10,070 nucleotides of DNA from assembly GCA_023436945.1 (NCBI GenBank), contig JAEZHG010000227.1, forward strand, positions 1-10,070. Reading direction: 5' to 3'. The translations under genes and the position numbers were made by a program. How positions within the stretch are numbered: the stretch's first letter is position 1; every line of letters begins with the position of its first letter. The notes beneath the pieces are model-generated. The model saw nothing but the letters and a program-made list of their open reading frames with translations. It was not told the origin of the DNA and did no database searches. The DNA comes from Pseudomonadota bacterium (GTDB lineage: Bacteria; Pseudomonadota; Alphaproteobacteria; Caulobacterales; Caulobacteraceae). Shown one piece after another: positions 1-6,444 of this stretch.

Positions 1-42
1 GCCGCGCGGGTCAATGCCGCGCGCGACCGTCTGTTAGGCTAG
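1..42 (+). CDS. 3' end of a probable J-domain (DnaJ-like) protein, partial
   Basis: Frame 1 from base 1 reads AARVNAARDRLLG and stops at TAG (40-42), one base before the stop codon of the convergent gor gene. The string resembles the last helix of the J domain in short, membrane-anchored, Tim14-like DnaJ proteins of Alphaproteobacteria, which often end in 'aa.iNaARd.LL'. Only 13 residues are visible and the HPD motif would lie outside the window, so the family call is from memory of that tail. That this is coding at all is supported by the clean convergent packing with gor. Confidence 0.5.
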   Translation, partial: AARVNAARDRLLG

Positions 43-43
43 A

Positions 44-1420
44 TCAGCAAGCACCTTTGGGGCGCGGCTCTTTCATCAGAACCAGCTCTTCTGCTGCCGT
101 CGGGTGAACCGCGCAGGTGGCATCCCACTGTGCTTTCGTCAGGCCCGCCTTCACGGCAATACCGGCCAGCTGGATCATCTCGGGCGCGTCCGGGCCAACG
201 ATGTGGCAGCCGACGACCTTCTGACTTTCGGTCTCGACCACCAGCTTCATCAGCGTACGATGCTCTGAGCCATAGAAGGCGTATTTCATCGGGCGGAAGT
301 CGGCGACATAGACATCGATCTCGCCCTTACCCGAGCGACGCGCATCGGCTTCGCTGAGACCCACAGTGCCAACCGGAGGCTGGCTGAACACGGCCTTGGC
401 GATGGTGTCGTGATCCACCGACTGCGGATTGTTCTTGAACACGGTCTCGTGGAAGGCGACGGCCTCGCGGATGGCGACAGGCGTCAGGTTCACGCGGTCC
501 GTCACGTCACCCACGGCCCAGATATTGTCAGCCGTCGTCTTGGAATATTCGTCGACCTTGATCGCCCCGCCATCAGTCAGTTCGACGCCAGCGGTTTCGA
601 GGCCAAGATCCTTCACATAGGGCTTACGGCCCGTCGCGAACATAACGACATCGCTCTCGATGTCCTCGCCATTGGTGAAGCTGCTGAGAAGGCCGGTTTC
701 GGTCTCGGTGATGGAGCAGTGCTCGGCATTCAGCACCACCTTGATGCCGTAACGCTCGATCTCGCGTGTCAGGTGCGCGCTGACGTCCTCGTCAAAGCCG
801 CGCAGGATGCCCGTGCCGCGATAGACCAGCGTGGTTTCGACACCAAGGCCCGCAAAGATACCCGCGAACTCGACCGCGATATAACCGCCGCCCACGACCA
901 CAATGCGCTTGGGCAGTTCCGGCAGGTGGAAGGCTTCTTCCGAGGTGATGGTCAGGTCAGAACCCGGGAACTCCGGTACAAACGGACGGCCACCGACGGC
1001 GATCAGGATACGTTCTGCAGTGATGGTCTGGCCGGTACCGACGATCTCGACCGTATTCTTGTCCTTCAGGACAGCGCGACCATTGATGACCTCAACGCCC
1101 GCCTTGGCCAGATTGGCATTATAGAGGCCCGACAGACGCGCGATCTCGGTTTCCTTGGCATTGCGGAACTTGACCCAGTCAAAATCGGCATCGCCCACCG
1201 TCCAGCCAAAGCCCTCGGCCACTTCAAGCTGGTGGCTAAATTCCGAGGCCATCACCATGAATTTCTTGGGAACACAGCCACGGATCACGCAGGTGCCGCC
1301 CACGCGGTATTCTTCCGCCACAGCGACCTTCTTGCCGCCCATGGCCGTCAGTCGGGCCGCACGAACGCCCCCCGATCCAGCGCCAATGACGAACAGATCA
1401 TAGTCAAACGAATGGGACAT
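44..1420 (-). CDS. gor: Glutathione-disulfide reductase
   Basis: This 458-residue cytosolic flavoenzyme reduces GSSG to GSH with NADPH. The FAD-binding GAGSGG is at residues 13-18. The redox pair is in GGTCVIRGCVPKK (C44, C49). The NADPH domain has GGGYIAVEFAG followed by YRGTGILRGFD, whose two arginines are the usual NADPH 2'-phosphate ligands. The C-terminal HPTAAEE holds the catalytic His439-Glu444 pair. Length matches plant/alphaproteobacterial glutathione reductases. The start at 1420 is preferred over an in-frame codon at 1564, because GGAG sits 6 bases upstream of it, the family begins just before the FAD motif, and the longer form would overlap rpiA. It is the last gene of the glmU-rpiA-gor run, 106 bp after rpiA. 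The protein ends in cysteine (KGAC). The function call is firm. Confidence 0.96.
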   Translation of the reverse strand: MSHSFDYDLFVIGAGSGGVRAARLTAMGGKKVAVAEEYRVGGTCVIRGCVPKKFMVMASEFSHQLEVAEGFGWTVGDADFDWVKFRNAKETEIARLSGLYNANLAKAGVEVINGRAVLKDKNTVEIVGTGQTITAERILIAVGGRPFVPEFPGSDLTITSEEAFHLPELPKRIVVVGGGYIAVEFAGIFAGLGVETTLVYRGTGILRGFDEDVSAHLTREIERYGIKVVLNAEHCSITETETGLLSSFTNGEDIESDVVMFATGRKPYVKDLGLETAGVELTDGGAIKVDEYSKTTADNIWAVGDVTDRVNLTPVAIREAVAFHETVFKNNPQSVDHDTIAKAVFSQPPVGTVGLSEADARRSGKGEIDVYVADFRPMKYAFYGSEHRTLMKLVVETESQKVVGCHIVGPDAPEMIQLAGIAVKAGLTKAQWDATCAVHPTAAEELVLMKEPRPKGAC

Positions 1421-1489
1421 AAAGGGCTCCGCTGCGAACTGGCAGAAACTGAAATCTTGGCCGTTATCTAGGTATCGGCCCGCTACCTT

Positions 1490-1513
1490 GCGAGGGGGCA
1501 TGTCAGCCCTCGC
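1490..1513 (-). repeat. 7-bp inverted repeat in the rpiA-gor spacer
   Basis: GCGAGGG (1490-1496) and CCCTCGC (1507-1513) are perfect inverted copies around a 10-base loop. In the rpiA-gor transcript the hairpin would begin about 14 nt after the rpiA stop. No T run follows on either strand, so it is not a standard intrinsic terminator. It could stabilise or process the mRNA between the two genes. Confidence 0.4.
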
Positions 1514-1526
1514 GCCATAAATCTTT

Positions 1527-2207
1527 TCAAACGCCCAGGGTCTTGAAGCCGTCGTCGGTGCCAATCACTGCCAGATCGGTCAGGCCGAGGAACAAGCCGT
1601 GTTCGACCACGCCAGTGATGGCCTTGAGATCAGCAGCCAGCTTGACCGGATCAGCGATCACACCCTTAGCGGCGTCATAAATGACATTGCCGCCATCGGT
1701 GCGGACCATGCCGCGATCCGCCTGACGCACGGTCGCCTCGCCCAACCCGTGAGCGGCCAGAACGGCGTTGATACGCGCCCCCGTGGTCTTGTGACCAAAG
1801 GCCACCACTTCGATCGGCAGCGGGAATGCGCCCAGTTGCTCAACCGCCTTGGCCTCGTCCGCGATGACGATGCAGCGGTCGGAGGCTTCCCAGACAAGTT
1901 TTTCGCGCAGCAGAGCCGCCCCACCGCCCTTGATCAGGGCAAGGTTCGGGCCGATCTCGTCAGCACCATCCACCGTCAGATCAAGGCGCGGCGTGTCTTC
2001 CAGAGTGGACAGGGTCAGACCCAGTTCACGCGCCAGATCAGCCGTCTTTTCCGAAGTCGGAACGCATTTCAGGTCCGGCAGATTACGCTCGGCCAGAGCC
2101 TTGACGAACCACGCCGCGGTCGAGCCTGTACCGAGGCCGACCTTCATGCCCGCCTCTACATATTGGGCGGCGGCATAGCCGGCGTTCTTCTTCTGGATGT
2201 CGCTCAC
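1527..2207 (-). CDS. rpiA: Ribose-5-phosphate isomerase A
   Basis: RpiA interconverts ribose-5-phosphate and ribulose-5-phosphate in the non-oxidative pentose phosphate pathway. The 226-residue length fits the family (E. coli 219). Visible motifs are the phosphate-binding GLGTGST (24-30), TSEKT (51-55), DGADEI (80-85) and [11 protein letters not shown] (93-103). These carry the equivalents of the E. coli catalytic residues Asp81, Asp84, Lys94 and Glu103 (here D80, D83, K93, E102). The start codon is GTG, and its GTGA overlaps the TGA of glmU. No strong ribosome binding site precedes it, only an A-rich stretch that is part of glmU, so translation is probably coupled to glmU. Confidence 0.96.
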   Translation of the reverse strand: MSDIQKKNAGYAAAQYVEAGMKVGLGTGSTAAWFVKALAERNLPDLKCVPTSEKTADLARELGLTLSTLEDTPRLDLTVDGADEIGPNLALIKGGGAALLREKLVWEASDRCIVIADEAKAVEQLGAFPLPIEVVAFGHKTTGARINAVLAAHGLGEATVRQADRGMVRTDGGNVIYDAAKGVIADPVKLAADLKAITGVVEHGLFLGLTDLAVIGTDDGFKTLGV

Positions 2208-3553
2208 TTCTTAGCTGCTTTCTTGGCACGCATCATGTCCATGAACCGTGTGGCCCAACCGGACTTGTTGACTTGCGGTGCCCGCGCCAGCGCCAGCTCC
2301 CCCGCCCCTACACTTTTCGTCACCACCGACCCCGAGCCGACCATGGCTCCATCCCCGATAGTGACAGGCGCGACCAGCGAGCTGTTCGAGCCAACGAAAG
2401 CGCCCTCGCCCACCTCGGTGCGGTGTTTGAAGAAGCCATCATAGTTACAGAAGATCGTGCCCGCGCCGATGTTCGCGCCCGCGCCCACAGAACCGTCGCC
2501 CAGATAGGCCAGATGGTTGGCCTTGGCACCGGTGCCCAGCGTGACGTTCTTTACCTCGACGAAGTTGCCGATCTTGACCTTTTCGCCAAGGTCCGCACCG
2601 GGACGAAGGCGGGCGTAAGGGCCGACCTCGGCCTTGGGGCCAACCTTGGCACCTTCGATATGCGAGAAGCTGCGGATACGCGCACCACTTTCGACCACCG
2701 CACCGGGACCGAAGACTACGAACGGTTCGATTGTCACGCCAGCTGCGATCTGGGTGTCATAGGCAAAGTGCACGGTTTGCGGCGCGCTCATCGTCACGCC
2801 ATTGGCCATGAAGGTTTCGCGCTGAACCTTCTGGAACAGGGCCTCGGCGTCGGCCAGTTCGGCCTGCGAGTTCACGCCCATCACGGCATCTTCGTGAGCG
2901 AAAACAGCGCGGGTGTCGTGGCCTGCCTTGCGGGCCAGTTCGACAACGTCGGTCAGATAGTATTCGCCCTTGGCGTTATCGTTCTTCACATCGGCCAGTA
3001 GTTCGAACAGCATCTTGGCCGGTGCCGCCATCACTCCCGAGTTGCAAGAACGAATGGCCAGAACCTCTGCGCTGGCTTCCTTGGCCTCGGTGATCGCAAC
3101 GAGCGTCTCACCCTCGATGACCAGACGGCCATAGGCCCCCGGATCGCGGGCCTCGAAACCGATGACGCTGACGCCCTTGCCGCCGAACACAGGCTCAATG
3201 TCCTTGGCCTTCAGCAGCGGCACGTCGCCATAGGTGATAACCACATCACCATCGAAATCTTTCAAAGCCTCTTCGGCGGCGCGCACGGCGTGTCCGGTGC
3301 CGCACGGCGGGTCTTGGACGGCGATAGCGTCCTCGCCCAATCGCTTGACGATATGGGTACGTACTTCCGGCGAGTGGTTGCCCACCACGACGACAATCTT
3401 CTCGCATCCCAGAGCCTCGGCGGCATCAATGGCGTGATCCACCATGGCGCGATGTCCGACAGGGTGCAGGACCTTGGGCAGCGACGACTTCATGCGTGTG
3501 CCTTGGCCGGCGGCAAGAATGATGGCGGCGCGTTTGCTGGAAATGCTGGTCAT
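2204..3553 (-). CDS. glmU: Bifunctional GlmU: GlcNAc-1-phosphate uridylyltransferase / glucosamine-1-phosphate acetyltransferase
   Basis: GlmU acetylates glucosamine-1-phosphate and then couples it to UTP, giving UDP-GlcNAc for peptidoglycan and lipopolysaccharide. The 449 residues match the family (E. coli 456). The N-terminal uridylyltransferase carries LAAGQGTRM (13-21) with K27 of LPK, and GDVPLL with D110, the equivalent of the metal-binding aspartate. From about residue 245 a left-handed beta-helix of hexapeptide repeats forms the acetyltransferase. It includes [10 protein letters not shown], the NHL motif (H347, matching catalytic His363 of E. coli) and [10 protein letters not shown]. 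The tail is lysine/alanine-rich (RAKKAAKK). The ATG is at 3553, with only a weak GAG ribosome site upstream. A GATTC (a GANTC site, 3554-3558) directly abuts the start codon. It is the first gene of the minus-strand cluster, divergent from gph. Confidence 0.97.
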   Translation of the reverse strand: MTSISSKRAAIILAAGQGTRMKSSLPKVLHPVGHRAMVDHAIDAAEALGCEKIVVVVGNHSPEVRTHIVKRLGEDAIAVQDPPCGTGHAVRAAEEALKDFDGDVVITYGDVPLLKAKDIEPVFGGKGVSVIGFEARDPGAYGRLVIEGETLVAITEAKEASAEVLAIRSCNSGVMAAPAKMLFELLADVKNDNAKGEYYLTDVVELARKAGHDTRAVFAHEDAVMGVNSQAELADAEALFQKVQRETFMANGVTMSAPQTVHFAYDTQIAAGVTIEPFVVFGPGAVVESGARIRSFSHIEGAKVGPKAEVGPYARLRPGADLGEKVKIGNFVEVKNVTLGTGAKANHLAYLGDGSVGAGANIGAGTIFCNYDGFFKHRTEVGEGAFVGSNSSLVAPVTIGDGAMVGSGSVVTKSVGAGELALARAPQVNKSGWATRFMDMMRAKKAAKK

Positions 3554-3618
3554 GAATCGTCTCGGAGGCTAGTCGACATTAGGCTCTAAACCATCCAACG
3601 CCTGAACGGGAGACACCA
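3554..3618. promoter_or_regulatory. Divergent glmU/gph intergenic region
   Basis: These 65 bp lie between two divergent start codons and so should contain the 5' signals of both genes. The gph side has a clear GGGAGA ribosome site (3608-3613). On the plus strand CTCTAAACC near 3580-3590 weakly resembles the Caulobacter -10 consensus (GCTANAWC), but I find no matching -35 at a good distance. A GANTC site lies at 3554-3558. Promoter positions cannot be fixed by eye. Confidence 0.35.
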
Positions 3619-4299
3619 ATGACCGAACGCGATCTTGAAGGCTGGACGATTGCCTTTGATCTGGACGGCACCTTGGTGGATTCCGCACCTGACTTGATCG
3701 GCACGCTGAACCGTCTGCTGGAAAAAGAAGGCCTGCCTCCGCGACCAGTCGAGGCCGCGCGCCATCTGGTCGGTCACGGCGCACTGGCGCTGCTCAAGAA
3801 CGGATTCGCCGAGGCGGGGGCAGAGTGGAACGAGGATAACAGCAAGGCGCTGTTTGACGCCTTCCTAGCCGACTACAACGCCAATATCGCCGTCGATACC
3901 GCGCCCTTCCCGTCCTGCCTCGATGTTCTGGACCGTCTGGCCGCACGTGGGGCAACGCTGGTCGTCGCCACCAACAAGCGCACGGACCTGTCCACCAATC
4001 TAATGGACACTCTGGGCATCAGCAGCCGCTTCGCCGCCATCGTCGGTCCCGACATCGTCTCCGCCAAGAAGCCGGACGGTGCCCACATCCGCGAAGCCGT
4101 TCTGAAGGTCGGCGGCGATCCGGCCAAGGCCATCATGGTCGGCGATTCCACCATCGACACCCGTGCCGCTGCACACGCCAATATCCCGTGCATCCTCGTG
4201 AGCTTTGGATACAGTGATGTGCCGCTGTCCGAAATGGGCGGCGACATCACCATCGACCACTACGACGAGTTTGACGCCGCGCTAGCCAAGCTGATGTGA
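3619..4299 (+). CDS. gph: Phosphoglycolate phosphatase, HAD superfamily
   Basis: This 226-residue HAD hydrolase fits the Gph/CbbZ family, which removes phosphate from 2-phosphoglycolate formed during DNA end repair or oxygenase side reactions. All four HAD motifs are visible: FDLDGTLVDS (nucleophile D14, acid/base D16), VVATNKR (T118/N119), AKKPDG (K151), and GDSTIDT with D176 and D180. A helical cap domain lies between motifs I and II (about residues 22-90). The start is supported by GGGAGA 5 bases upstream. The stop codon overlaps the GTG of the next small gene (GTGA). HAD enzymes vary in specificity, so another small phosphate ester is possible. Family membership is firm and the exact substrate is inferred. 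Confidence 0.9.
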   Translation: MTERDLEGWTIAFDLDGTLVDSAPDLIGTLNRLLEKEGLPPRPVEAARHLVGHGALALLKNGFAEAGAEWNEDNSKALFDAFLADYNANIAVDTAPFPSCLDVLDRLAARGATLVVATNKRTDLSTNLMDTLGISSRFAAIVGPDIVSAKKPDGAHIREAVLKVGGDPAKAIMVGDSTIDTRAAAHANIPCILVSFGYSDVPLSEMGGDITIDHYDEFDAALAKLM

Positions 4300-4664
4300 A
4301 CGCCTCCGAGATGAAAACCCGCCACAGAGCCAAAACCATCTACACCTATGCTGTTCACGCAGCCTTCTGGTTAGGTCTGATCGGGTTTGGGGTTTTCAAT
4401 CTCTACGCCTTACATAGCTTCCGTAAGCAGCATGTCGTTGTCGATGCGATGAGCCTTGCCTTCTCAGAGGGTTATAAGCAGGTCACGTTCAAGACCGTGA
4501 TGATGCTCCACTTATCCAAAGCTCCCACCTATCATGCCTGTGGTACTGTCGACGGTCAGCCTGCAGTTTATGTCCAAGAAAGGCTTCACGTCTTGGGGCG
4601 TGAGCCTGCCGCCGCATATCGTTTAAGAAGGCTCTGCGAGAGCGGACGCAGAATAATATTCTAG
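4296..4664 (+). CDS. Small single-pass membrane protein of unknown function, probably frameshifted near the 3' end
   Basis: I do not recognise this protein. As read it has 122 residues: a basic N-terminus, one membrane helix (about residues 16-40, YAVHAAFWLGLIGFGVFNLY), then a soluble part with ACGTVDG at about 81-87. It overlaps gph by GTGA; ATG at 4311 is an alternative start. After about 4570 the called frame uses codons rare in this window (AGG, TTA, AGA, AGG, GGA, AGA, ATA, ATA) and becomes arginine-rich. Meanwhile the +1 frame reads MSKKGFTSWGVSLPPHIV with favoured codons and stops at 4626. The real protein is therefore probably about 109 residues, disrupted by a one-base slip near 4563-4571. 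Secreted or anchored small proteins with 'CG.V....F..WG' endings are common in this group. The local GC is lower than in the neighbours. Confidence 0.55.
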   Translation: MNASEMKTRHRAKTIYTYAVHAAFWLGLIGFGVFNLYALHSFRKQHVVVDAMSLAFSEGYKQVTFKTVMMLHLSKAPTYHACGTVDGQPAVYVQERLHVLGREPAAAYRLRRLCESGRRIIF

Positions 4665-4666
4665 AT

Positions 4667-4678
4667 AATCTATAGATT
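4667..4678. repeat. AT-rich 12-bp perfect palindrome upstream of the transporter
   Basis: AATCTATAGATT is its own reverse complement. It lies about 80 bp upstream of the transporter start in a conspicuously AT-rich stretch. A second small inverted repeat, AGAAT-AAT-ATTCT (4650-4662), is immediately upstream. There is no T run after either, so they do not look like terminators. They may be part of a promoter or operator region, which is unproven. Confidence 0.4.
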
Positions 4679-4739
4679 GATTTAGAACTTCTAACACCGC
4701 CACAGGTTGCCCACAGCACCGCAACACCAGACATAGGCT

Positions 4740-4753
4740 ACCTGATATCAGGT
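4740..4753. promoter_or_regulatory. 14-bp perfect palindrome covering the transporter ribosome binding site
   Basis: ACCTGATATCAGGT is a perfect palindrome. Its right arm contributes the AGGT of the AGGTGAG ribosome site (4750-4756) just before ATG 4760. As DNA it could be a dimeric repressor's operator. As RNA it could fold into a 5-bp stem with an ATAT loop that hides the ribosome site. The palindrome is seen directly; either role is inference. Confidence 0.5.
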
Positions 4754-4759
4754 GAGACT

Positions 4760-6049
4760 ATGATCCGTCGCTTCTTCGCTATTCCCCTTTGGAAACGCAC
4801 ATTTGCGGGCCTTGCCCTCGGCGTGGTGGCGGGCCTTCTGCTCGGCAAGCTGGCCCCCGTCATCCTGCAGCCGATCGGTGACGTCTATCTGAACCTGATC
4901 CGCATGGTGGTGGCCCCTCTGGTGCTGTTCACCATCGCCAGTTCCATCGCCAAACTGGGCGAAGGCGTGGGCGCTGTCCGGCTGGGCGTGCGGACCATCA
5001 TCTGGTTCGCCATCACTTCGCTGCTAGCGGTGCTGGTGGGTTTTGCGACGGCCCACATCATTAATCCGGGCGTCGGTCTGACAGATCTGCCACTGGGCGA
5101 GGTCAAGGCGCGTGAAATCCCCCCGCCGCTGCAGGTCCTGCTGGATATCGTCCCGCGCAATCCGTTTGCCGCGCTCAGCGAAGGTAAGGTGCTGCAGATC
5201 ATCTTCTTCTCTGCCTTTGTGGGCGCCGCCCTTGTGGCGCTGGGTGACCGCGCCCAGACGGCCCGCCGCGTAGTGGACGAAGGCGCAGCCATTGTCTTCC
5301 GCATCACCCGCTGGATCATCCAACTGACTCCGTTCGGCGTTTTTGCCCTGATCGGTTCGGTCGTCGGGGGTTATGGCTGGGAAAGCCTGCTGCCTCTGGG
5401 CAAGTTTATTCTGGCCATCTACGCCGCCTGCCTGTTCCACATTCTGGTTGTCTATTCGGGTCTGCTGAAGGTTCACGGCCTTAAAGCTACCAGCTTCTTC
5501 CGTGGAGCCTTCGCGGCCCAACAGACGGCCTTTGCCACCTCCTCCTCGCTGGGCACGCTGCCTATCACGCTTCGCCAGACGGTCGAGCGTCTGGGCGTGC
5601 CGCAGGCCTATGCCGCCTTTGCCGTGCCGCTGGGTGCCAATGTGAAGATGGACGGCTGCGGTGCCATCTATCCGGCCATCGCCGCCATCTTCATCGCCCA
5701 GTACTTCCAGATCGACCTGACGGTAACCCAATACATCCTGATCGGCCTGACAGCGGTTCTGGGCTCGCTCGGCACCGCCGGCGTTCCGGGCACGTCCATC
5801 GTCATGCTGACCCTGACCCTGTCCACCGCAGGGCTGCCGCTGGAAGGTATTGGCTACATCGTCGCCATCGACCGCATCGTGGACATGATGCGCACCGCCA
5901 CCAATGTGACGGGCCAGATGCTGGTGCCTGTACTGGTTGCCAAGGAGGAAGGCATCCTCAACGAGGATATCTATGACGGTCGCGTTGCATGGCTTCCCGG
6001 TGATCCGGATAGCGAAACGCCAGAAAACACTATTACCTCAGGTATTTGA
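4760..6049 (+). CDS. SDF/DAACS-family dicarboxylate or amino-acid:cation symporter (GltP/DctA-like)
   Basis: This 429-residue inner-membrane carrier belongs to the sodium:dicarboxylate (glutamate transporter) family, with about eight membrane helices and two re-entrant hairpins. Hairpin 1 carries the serine-rich AFATSSSLGTLP (S261-S263). Helix 7 reads PLGANVKMDGCGAIYP (K296, D298, C300). Hairpin 2 has GTAGVPGTS (338-346). Helix 8 reads DRIVDMMRTATNVTGQ (D371, D375, R378, T379, N382, Q386). D375 and R378 match the ligand-binding Asp/Arg of GltPh and suggest an acidic amino-acid or C4-dicarboxylate substrate. Positions that bind sodium in GltPh are changed, and one extra residue follows the MDG motif, so coupling may differ. 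The start ATG follows AGGTGAG inside a palindrome. It is probably its own transcription unit: 95 bp of AT-rich DNA precede it, and hairpins and a tRNA follow. Substrate and ion are not determined by sequence alone. Confidence 0.93.
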   Translation: MIRRFFAIPLWKRTFAGLALGVVAGLLLGKLAPVILQPIGDVYLNLIRMVVAPLVLFTIASSIAKLGEGVGAVRLGVRTIIWFAITSLLAVLVGFATAHIINPGVGLTDLPLGEVKAREIPPPLQVLLDIVPRNPFAALSEGKVLQIIFFSAFVGAALVALGDRAQTARRVVDEGAAIVFRITRWIIQLTPFGVFALIGSVVGGYGWESLLPLGKFILAIYAACLFHILVVYSGLLKVHGLKATSFFRGAFAAQQTAFATSSSLGTLPITLRQTVERLGVPQAYAAFAVPLGANVKMDGCGAIYPAIAAIFIAQYFQIDLTVTQYILIGLTAVLGSLGTAGVPGTSIVMLTLTLSTAGLPLEGIGYIVAIDRIVDMMRTATNVTGQMLVPVLVAKEEGILNEDIYDGRVAWLPGDPDSETPENTITSGI

Positions 6050-6060
6050 TAAGTTTGGAC

Positions 6061-6089
6061 TTGCCGTCGGGAGATTCGCGGACTAAATC
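6061..6089 (+). promoter_or_regulatory. Probable sigma-70-type promoter of the tRNA-Val gene
   Basis: TTGCCGT (6061-6067) and ACTAAATC (6082-6089) are separated by 14 bp. This matches the Caulobacter vegetative promoter form as I recall it (TTGACGS, 10-14 bp, GCTANAWC) at 7 of 8 positions in the -10 and most of the -35. Transcription would begin near 6096, giving a leader of about 35 nt before the tRNA. A GATTC site (6073-6077) lies in the spacer. Confidence 0.5.
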
Positions 6090-6103
6090 ACCGCCTCCCG
6101 ACG
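6065..6103. repeat. 9-bp inverted repeat between the transporter gene and the tRNA
   Basis: CGTCGGGAG (6065-6073) and CTCCCGACG (6095-6103) are perfect inverted copies separated by 21 bases. They flank the putative tRNA -10 element. A second hairpin, GGTTC-TTGC-GAACC (6105-6118), follows directly. The pair could be a weak, U-poor terminator for the transporter mRNA, or an operator spanning the tRNA promoter. Confidence 0.45.
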
Positions 6104-6130
6104 CGGTTCTTGCGAACCCGTTCCAGAGAT

Positions 6131-6205
6131 GGACGCGTAGCTCAGCGGGAGAGCACCTCGTTCACACCGAGGGGGTCACAGGTTCAATCCCTGTCGCGTC
6201 CACCA
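6131..6205 (+). tRNA. tRNA-Val (anticodon CAC), CCA encoded
   Basis: A full cloverleaf can be drawn. The acceptor stem is GGACGCG (6131-6137) with CGCGTCC (6195-6201). The D stem is GCTC/GAGC (6140-6143, 6151-6154). The anticodon stem is CCTCG/CGAGG with loop TTCACAC, giving anticodon CAC at 6163-6165, which reads GUG (valine). There is a 5-nt variable loop, then T stem ACAGG/CCTGT with loop TTCAATC. The discriminator A (6202) is followed by an encoded CCA (6203-6205). Confidence 0.97.
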
Positions 6206-6217
6206 TCTCCTCCCCTT

Positions 6218-6236
6218 AGATTTCAGAAATCTTTTT
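6218..6236 (+). terminator. Short intrinsic terminator after tRNA-Val
   Basis: AGATTT (6218-6223), loop CAG, and AAATCT (6227-6232) form a 6-bp hairpin followed by further T residues to 6236. It begins 13 nt after the tRNA CCA, as expected for a single-gene tRNA transcript. The stem is AT-rich, so termination may be incomplete. Confidence 0.65.
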
Positions 6237-6284
6237 CCAGCTAAGCTCGCAGGCTGATCACGCCGCGCGCCTAATACTGAACTG

Positions 6285-6304
6285 TAAAAAATCTAGATTT
6301 TTTA
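6285..6304. repeat. 20-bp perfect AT-rich palindrome
   Basis: T-A6-TCTAGA-T6-A is a perfect 20-bp palindrome in the spacer between tRNA-Val and the response regulator gene. Six A and six T flank a TCTAGA core. It would read as a weak hairpin with a T run on both strands (a bidirectional terminator), or be a bent-DNA or operator site. Its role is not known. Confidence 0.6.
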
Positions 6305-6317
6305 TGGCACCGTTTGC

Positions 6318-6329
6318 ACGCTTAAGCGT
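6318..6329. repeat. 12-bp perfect palindrome upstream of the response regulator
   Basis: ACGCTTAAGCGT is its own reverse complement. It sits 13 bp after the 20-bp palindrome and 107 bp before the preferred start of the response regulator. It opens a stretch (6328-6354) made almost only of G and T. The rest of the spacer from 6355 to 6384 shows a run of six G (6374-6379) and nothing else I can name. Confidence 0.4.
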
Positions 6330-6384
6330 TGGTGTGGGTAGTAGGTGTGTTGTGCGCTTTTTAACTGCGGATCGGGGGGTGTGA

Positions 6385-6444
6385 ATGGGCCTCGAACCTA
6401 GCAGTATGCTCACTGGAAATGTTCGGGATTCCTGTAATGTCTGA
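6385..6444 (+). CDS. Possible 19-codon leader ORF overlapping the response regulator start
   Basis: An ATG at 6385, preceded by a G-rich stretch (GGGGGG at 6374-6379) that could act as a ribosome site, opens a 19-codon frame ending at TGA 6442-6444. The stop lies just past the preferred start of the downstream gene (6437), an 8-base overlap of the kind seen in translational coupling. The downstream gene's own ribosome site is weak. No homology or function is recognised, and chance occurrence is quite possible. Confidence 0.25.
   Translation: MGLEPSSMLTGNVRDSCNV

Noticed and set aside
410..1471. A 353-codon open frame on the plus strand opposite gor
   Set aside because: It is antisense to a clear glutathione reductase, and its translation shows no recognisable domain. 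Long antisense frames are common in GC-rich genes.
1421..1564. A longer gor start at 1564
   Set aside because: It overlaps the end of rpiA, adds 48 residues not found in the family, and the start at 1420 has a good ribosome site.
1599..3001. Long plus-strand frames opposite rpiA and glmU (1599-2444 and 2273-3001)
   Set aside because: They mirror the codon bias of well-supported minus-strand genes, with no family motif or credible start signal.
4512..4520. TTATCCAAA, a near-match to a DnaA box
   Set aside because: It has one mismatch and lies within a coding region, with no cluster of boxes around it.
5024..5731. A 235-codon minus-strand frame inside the transporter gene
   Set aside because: It is antisense to a clearly conserved SDF transporter, and the translation is low-complexity and Arg/Gln/Gly-rich.
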